This document shows positions 60,053 through 64,000 of a stretch of DNA of 64,000 bases, piece by piece. Source of the DNA: an uncultured Rhodopila sp. (GTDB lineage: Bacteria; Pseudomonadota; Alphaproteobacteria; Acetobacterales; Acetobacteraceae). A program made the translations under genes and the position numbers. Location: positions 25,057-89,056 of the forward strand of contig CAINOE010000110.1 of the NCBI GenBank assembly GCA_903851415.1, in the 5' to 3' direction. Under the pieces are notes generated by a model. The model was not told the origin of the DNA, ran no database searches, and saw only the letters and a program-made list of their open reading frames with translations. Every line of letters begins with the position of its first letter. The stretch's first letter is position 1.

Positions 60053-61887
60053 AGGTCGATCTCCATCGGGTCTTCGTCGAAATACTCGGCGTCGGGCGGC
60101 GCAAACTCGGGCATATCCGGAGCAGGCGGCAGCGCCGCCGCCGGCAAACCGTATGCATCCGTGGTCTTATCATGGACCGTGTCGATCCGCGCCCCCGGAA
60201 ACGCGGCCAGGATCGCCCGCACCAGCGGATGATCCGCCGCGGCGGTTTTCCGCGCGCTGTCGGCGGCGTTGCCCTGCTCGGCGATGGTCGCCTCGCCGGC
60301 CGCCGCCGACATCGCGATCGTCCAGCGGCTGCCGGTCGCCTCGCTCAGCAGCGCCGCCAGGCGGGACGCGAGATCGCGCGGCGCATCGGTCTCCGGCCGC
60401 AGTTCGATCACCGGCGGGGCGAAGCGAACCAGATGCACGGAATGCAGCAGATGCGCATGCAGCATCGCCTCCTTCCGCTCGCCGACAAACGCCACGACAT
60501 CGCGGAACGTGCCCAGCCGGGGCCCCGGTTCGGCCGCCGCTGCCGCGACCGCCGCGCCGTTGGCCACCGCCCGCACGCCGCCGCCCCCACCGGAGGGCAG
60601 CGAAGGCGGCGCCCCGCCCGGATTGCCCGAGGTTAACCGCCGGATCAGGTCCCCCGGAGTCGGCATATCCGCGACGTGGCAGAGCCGAATAAGAACCATC
60701 TCCGCCGCCGCCCGCCGATCCGGAGCGGTTTCGACCTCGCCAACCCCCTTCAGCAGCATCTGCCAGGCCCGCGCGATCACCGGAACCGACAGCCGATCGG
60801 CCAGCTCGGCGCCACGGGTGCGCTCGGCTTCGGGGAGGTCCTGGCTGTGGCGCAGCCCGGGAATCGATTTCAGCCGCGTCACCATGTGCAGCAGCTCAAG
60901 CAGATCCTGCAGCAGCGTGCCGTGATCCGCGCCGCGCTCATAAGCCCGGTCGGAGATTTGTAGCGCTTGCCGTGGAATTCCGGCCATCACAGCATCGAGC
61001 AGGTCAAACACCATAACGCGGTCCGACAGACCCAGCATGTCGGCAACCTGGGCGCCGGTGATCGTGCCTTCCGCCCGGGCCATCGCCTGGTCGAGGATGG
61101 ACAGGCCGTCACGCACGGAGCCATCGGCAGCGCGCGCGATCTGCTCCAGCGCCGCGGTTTCGATGGTCACCTGTTCCTTCTGCGCGATGCGGCCGAAATG
61201 CTGCTGCAGCTCGGAAATCCTTACCCGCCGCAGCGCAAAACTCTGGCACCGCGACAGCACCGTGATCGGCACCTTGCGCAGTTCCGTCGTCGCGAACACG
61301 AACTTCACGTGCGGCGGCGGCTCCTCCAGCGTCTTCAGCAGCGCGTTGAACGCCGCCTTGGACAGCATGTGGACCTCGTCGATGATGAAGACCTTGGTGC
61401 GGATCTTCATCGGACGCGAGCGGCTGACCTCGATGATTTCCCGCACGTCATCCACGCCGGTGCGCGACGCGGCGTCCATCTCGAACACATCAGGCTCGCG
61501 TTCGGCCAGGATGGCGACGCAGTTGCCGCAGACGCCGCAGGGGTCCGCCGTCGGCCCGCCGGTGCCGTCCGGCCCGACGCAGTTCAGCGCGCGGGCGATG
61601 ATCCGGGCGGTGGTGGTCTTGCCGACGCCGCGCACGCCGGTCAGCATGAAGGCATGCGCGACCCGCCCGACGGCGAAGGCGTTGCGCAGGGTGCGCACCA
61701 TCGTCTCCTGCCCAATCAGGTCGTCGAAGGTCGCCGGCCGGTATTTCCGCGCCAGAACGCGATACGGTGTGGTGTGCACAGGCTCCGGCAACGCCACCGG
61801 CAAGGCGTCTCCAAAAAGGCCCGGGCCTTCGGGCGCCGGGACGGAGTCAGCTTCATCCGTGGGGTCGTCCTGAAACAGGCCGGACAT
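60049..61887 (-). CDS. dnaX: DNA polymerase III subunits gamma/tau
   Basis: Clamp-loader ATPase of 612 residues. [20 protein letters not shown] opens the AAA+ domain; Walker [21 protein letters not shown]; zinc-binding cysteines in [12 protein letters not shown]; Walker [19 protein letters not shown]; sensor [20 protein letters not shown]. Domains III to V extend past residue 380 with a glycine-rich linker near 430 and an acidic tail ending DEDPMEIDL. The ATG at 61887 is chosen over a TTG three codons upstream. Confidence 0.96.
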   Translation of the reverse strand: MSGLFQDDPTDEADSVPAPEGPGLFGDALPVALPEPVHTTPYRVLARKYRPATFDDLIGQETMVRTLRNAFAVGRVAHAFMLTGVRGVGKTTTARIIARALNCVGPDGTGGPTADPCGVCGNCVAILAEREPDVFEMDAASRTGVDDVREIIEVSRSRPMKIRTKVFIIDEVHMLSKAAFNALLKTLEEPPPHVKFVFATTELRKVPITVLSRCQSFALRRVRISELQQHFGRIAQKEQVTIETAALEQIARAADGSVRDGLSILDQAMARAEGTITGAQVADMLGLSDRVMVFDLLDAVMAGIPRQALQISDRAYERGADHGTLLQDLLELLHMVTRLKSIPGLRHSQDLPEAERTRGAELADRLSVPVIARAWQMLLKGVGEVETAPDRRAAAEMVLIRLCHVADMPTPGDLIRRLTSGNPGGAPPSLPSGGGGGVRAVANGAAVAAAAAEPGPRLGTFRDVVAFVGERKEAMLHAHLLHSVHLVRFAPPVIELRPETDAPRDLASRLAALLSEATGSRWTIAMSAAAGEATIAEQGNAADSARKTAAADHPLVRAILAAFPGARIDTVHDKTTDAYGLPAAALPPAPDMPEFAPPDAEYFDEDPMEIDL

Positions 61888-61944
61888 ATACCGCAATCAT
61901 CTGGCCGCCGTGCCCTGTCGGGACAGGCTTGGCATGGAGGGGGT

Positions 61945-62040
61945 GGGAGACCGACAAACGACCCGAGCGGTGACCCGTTGCGGCTGCTTCCTTCCGGACC
62001 TGACCGGGTTGGCGAGGCGCCCGTCCACCGCCGATCTCCC
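61945..62040 (-). ncRNA. ffs: Signal recognition particle RNA (4.5S, small bacterial type)
   Basis: About 96 nt. Minus strand begins GGGAGATCGG and ends CGGTCTCCC, which pair. The apical domain has the invariant GGTCAGGTCCGGAAGGAAGC with the GGAA tetraloop. It lies 58 bp upstream of dnaX, the usual alphaproteobacterial place. It binds Ffh for cotranslational membrane targeting. Confidence 0.95.
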
Positions 62041-63019
62041 GAGAGTTGCTTAACACGCACTGGGGGGGTGGGGGCAAGAGCGGGTATTGCGGTCCGCGCA
62101 GCCGGGGTCATGCCGCGGAGACCGGCGCGCTGCCACGCCGCCGCCGCAAGCCGTCCCGCCCGTCTCGGCATGCACTTATATATTAGCCGAGGTGGCGGGC
62201 CGCCCTGGATACCGGTCGCTGCCGGACCGCCCCCGTGGGCTTCCACCGGCGCTTTTGCGTCCCGCATCTCTGCAACAGACGGGATTCCCGCGCCTGGCTG
62301 CCCGGCTTCGCGCCTGCGACACGTCCGCCGCGCATGGTTGAACAGGGAGAGCGGCGGTGCGAGGCCATGACGTAATTGTTATGGCCCGGATCGCGGCCGC
62401 GGTTGACTGACCGTGACAATAGGGCAATAGCCTTGTCCTTCTTCCGAGCGTCCCGGCCAGGCCGGGCGTTGGCGAGACGGTCGCGCTTTGGCGATGGTCC
62501 CGGGCGTTTCCTGCCGCTGGCGGGCGTCGGATTTGCTTTAGCGCAATACGCGCCGTAACGTGCGACATATACGGTAATATATCGAAATTCATCAAATTCG
62601 TTATTATTGAGCCTCGCCGGTTCGGGCGTGCCGGCTGCTCAGGATTTACCAATCATCATTTCAGCTTGACTGCTGCGGCGGTGCGGGCATGCTGAATTGT
62701 TACCATGCTGCTGAATGAATCAGCTATATCCGCAACGCTACGGAGAATGTCGTGGCTTTCGCAGGTGCGAGATGGCCCGCAGCGCGTTTTCCGGCTCGCC
62801 GGAAAGCCGTGATGGAATGACGGCGCAAATCTAAAAATCAGGAATGTCCGGCGTTATCATTCCGATATTTGCATAACCTCACTCTTTATCGGACACCAGA
62901 GCAAAATAAGATAGCACAGTAATTTGCGAGAAAAACGCTAGCGTTCCGGTTACTAAATCGTTATTAACAATTTGCGGAACGAACCGTCCGCAACCTCCCT
63001 ATCTCTAAGGAATGCTGTC
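62041..63019. other. 980-bp intergenic region with gvpA promoter region
   Basis: No recognisable gene. The first half is GC-rich with accidental ORFs. From about 62560 it becomes clearly AT-richer (for example 62575-62625 and 62820-62990) and likely contains the gas-vesicle promoter and regulatory sites. No good sigma54 match was found; TAGCAC-N6-TTTGC near 62914 has one base too many in the spacer. Confidence 0.5.
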
Positions 63020-63238
63020 ATGGCACAAATCCAGAAATCCACTGACTCCTCCAGCCTGGCGGAAGTCGTTGACCGGGTGCTCGACAAGGGCATCGTGATC
63101 GACGCGTTCGTCAAGGTGTCGCTGGTCGGCATCGAACTGATCTCGATCGAAGCCCGCATCGTGATCGCGTCCGTTGAGACCTACCTGAAGTATGCCGAAG
63201 CCATTGGCCTGACCGCTTCCGCGGCTGCTCCGGCGTAG
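63020..63238 (+). CDS. gvpA: Gas vesicle major structural protein
   Basis: A 72-residue GvpA, the hydrophobic shell protein of gas vesicles. The conserved core is present: [55 protein letters not shown]. The ATG at 63020 follows CTAAGGAATGCTGTC; an in-frame upstream ATG at 62972 adds residues foreign to the family. First gene of a gas-vesicle cluster continuing past the window edge. Confidence 0.97.
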   Translation: MAQIQKSTDSSSLAEVVDRVLDKGIVIDAFVKVSLVGIELISIEARIVIASVETYLKYAEAIGLTASAAAPA

Positions 63239-63267
63239 TCTCGGCTTCCGATCAGGTTTGCACTTTG

Positions 63268-63297
63268 AGGTCCGGGGTGGTTCGCCACCCCGGACCT
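63268..63297 (+). terminator. UUCG-capped hairpin between gvpA and the next gene
   Basis: Perfect 13-bp stem AGGTCCGGGGTGG / CCACCCCGGACCT closed by TTCG, 29 bp after the gvpA stop and 29 bp before the next start. No U-run follows (ACTCAGGACACG). It is likely an mRNA-stabilising or partial-termination element that keeps gvpA product in excess. Confidence 0.65.
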
Positions 63298-63326
63298 ACT
63301 CAGGACACGTGACTTTGGAGGACGGT

Positions 63327-64000
63327 ATGCAGTTTGGTAAATCCCTGGCAAGGCTGGCGAATGATATCGCTGCCGGGTATGGCGCGCGGAACGAAATTGC
63401 CGTCGCCCGAGCCACTTCCCTCGCGGCATTGAATGCCGAAACACAACAGACCCTGTCTGACAACACCCGCCATCGTGCCGGCGTGGCGCGGGAACTCGCC
63501 GCCACCGCCGCGGATCTGCGCCAGCGTCTCGTGGCCGGCGATGCCGCGCTTGAGGCCGCCGTGCAGACCACGCTGACGGCTGCCCGCCAGGATCTCGCCG
63601 CAAAGCGCCAGACGATAGCGGACAATGCCCGGACGCTGCGCGCCAACCTCGACGCGTCGCGGCGCAAGGCATCGGCGGCGCTGACGGCGTTCCGCACCGA
63701 AGTTCGCGCCGACCAGGCCGCCACCGCCGCGGCGCAGAAAGAGTCGCTCGGCAAGTTTGCCGCGGACACGCGCAACGAATCGATCGCGTTCCGTGCCGGC
63801 GCCCGCACTGACCGGGCCGCCGCCGCCGCCGTGCTGTCGGACTCGCTCAACAAGTTCATCGCCGGCGTGCAAAGCGAGACGGCAACGATCAAAGCCGAAG
63901 TGCAGGATCAGTTCCGCATCGCCCGCGCCGCCTGGGGCCATGCAACCATCCCGGCTGCCAAACCGGCCGCTCCGGCGCCTGCCGCGAAGCCGGCCGCCGC
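63327..64000 (+). CDS. GvpC-like gas vesicle protein, partial
   Basis: An open frame runs from the ATG at 63327, with GGAGGACGGT just ahead, to the window end, 224 codons so far. The product is helical and rich in Ala, Arg, Thr and Asp, with loosely repeated units of about 33 residues (EVRADQAATAAAQKESLGKF; GARTDRAAAAAVLSDSLNKF), in the style of GvpC, which coats and stiffens the vesicle. It then turns into an Ala/Pro/Lys stretch (AAKPAAPAPAAKPAA). An antisense ORF over the same DNA is a shadow. GvpC is inferred from position after gvpA and from the repeats. Confidence 0.7.
   Translation, partial: MQFGKSLARLANDIAAGYGARNEIAVARATSLAALNAETQQTLSDNTRHRAGVARELAATAADLRQRLVAGDAALEAAVQTTLTAARQDLAAKRQTIADNARTLRANLDASRRKASAALTAFRTEVRADQAATAAAQKESLGKFAADTRNESIAFRAGARTDRAAAAAVLSDSLNKFIAGVQSETATIKAEVQDQFRIARAAWGHATIPAAKPAAPAPAAKPAA

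Noticed and set aside
60967..62370. 467-aa plus-strand ORF opposite dnaX and SRP RNA
   Set aside because: Overlaps dnaX and a structural RNA; no domain.
63181..63941. Minus-strand ORFs opposite the GvpC-like gene
   Set aside because: The plus strand has a ribosome site and helical repeats right after gvpA; the minus ORFs are shadows.
1..64000. tRNA or rRNA genes and insertion sequences
   Set aside because: No T-arm GGTTCRA-type pattern with a cloverleaf outside coding sequence, no rRNA motifs, and no transposase ORF were found by eye; a covariance search could still reveal a missed tRNA.

Overview
The window is high-GC DNA with dense genes and antisense shadow ORFs over most of its length. 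Gene content points to an alphaproteobacterium, most likely an Acetobacteraceae (Rhodospirillales) member. The supporting marks are an ornithine decarboxylase plus homospermidine synthase pair behind a speF-like leader, a type I secretion-type C-terminal domain with AGSTAAITDASGN repeats, NodT outer-membrane factors, and an ffs-dnaX-ybaB-recR block. Gas-vesicle genes at the right edge suggest an aquatic, buoyant organism. The genus is not determined.

Layout. 1-2373: tail of a CzcA-like RND pump and its outer-membrane factor. 2772-32889: a large exopolysaccharide (EPS) and surface-glycan region. It holds a frameshifted GT2, a flippase, two GT4s, a GT2, an export operon (possible lipoprotein, six-SLBB export protein, P-loop protein without the Walker A lysine, HPt protein, sigma54 response regulator), a membrane GT2, a 1.9-kb stretch without a recognisable gene, a GINT-like protein, and a second operon (GT4, flippase, Wzc-type tyrosine kinase, beta-helix protein, Wzy-like polymerase). 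A GMC oxidoreductase and a large repeat-bearing secreted glycosidase-like protein follow. 33415-42541: OsmC, EnvC, methyltransferase, enoyl-CoA hydratase, small secreted proteins, a UxaA-family dehydratase and an alkaline-phosphatase-superfamily protein. 42666-49328: tripartite RND multidrug pump with a divergent TetR regulator. 49581-52862: aldolase, then a small conflict island (RNase A-like toxin plus probable immunity protein, Uma2 remnant, VapBC). 53242-57182: polyamine genes. 57472-62040: Na/Pi cotransporter, recR, ybaB, dnaX and SRP RNA. 63020-64000: gvpA and a GvpC-like gene that runs off the edge.

Main idea. The EPS export operon carries an HPt protein (LuxU-like, 118 aa) overlapping an NtrC-family regulator whose central domain and HTH look like Vibrio LuxO. 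Five GG/GC-type sigma54 promoter candidates lie upstream of EPS genes. One, at 16574-16588, matches TGGCAC-N5-TTGC perfectly. Near them are GCA-N3-TGC palindromes, the core of the LuxO site. Together these suggest a LuxU/LuxO-like phosphorelay controlling EPS synthesis.

Dispersed GTCATGGCC...GGCCATGAC palindromes (REP/BIME-like) sit in at least eight intergenic gaps.
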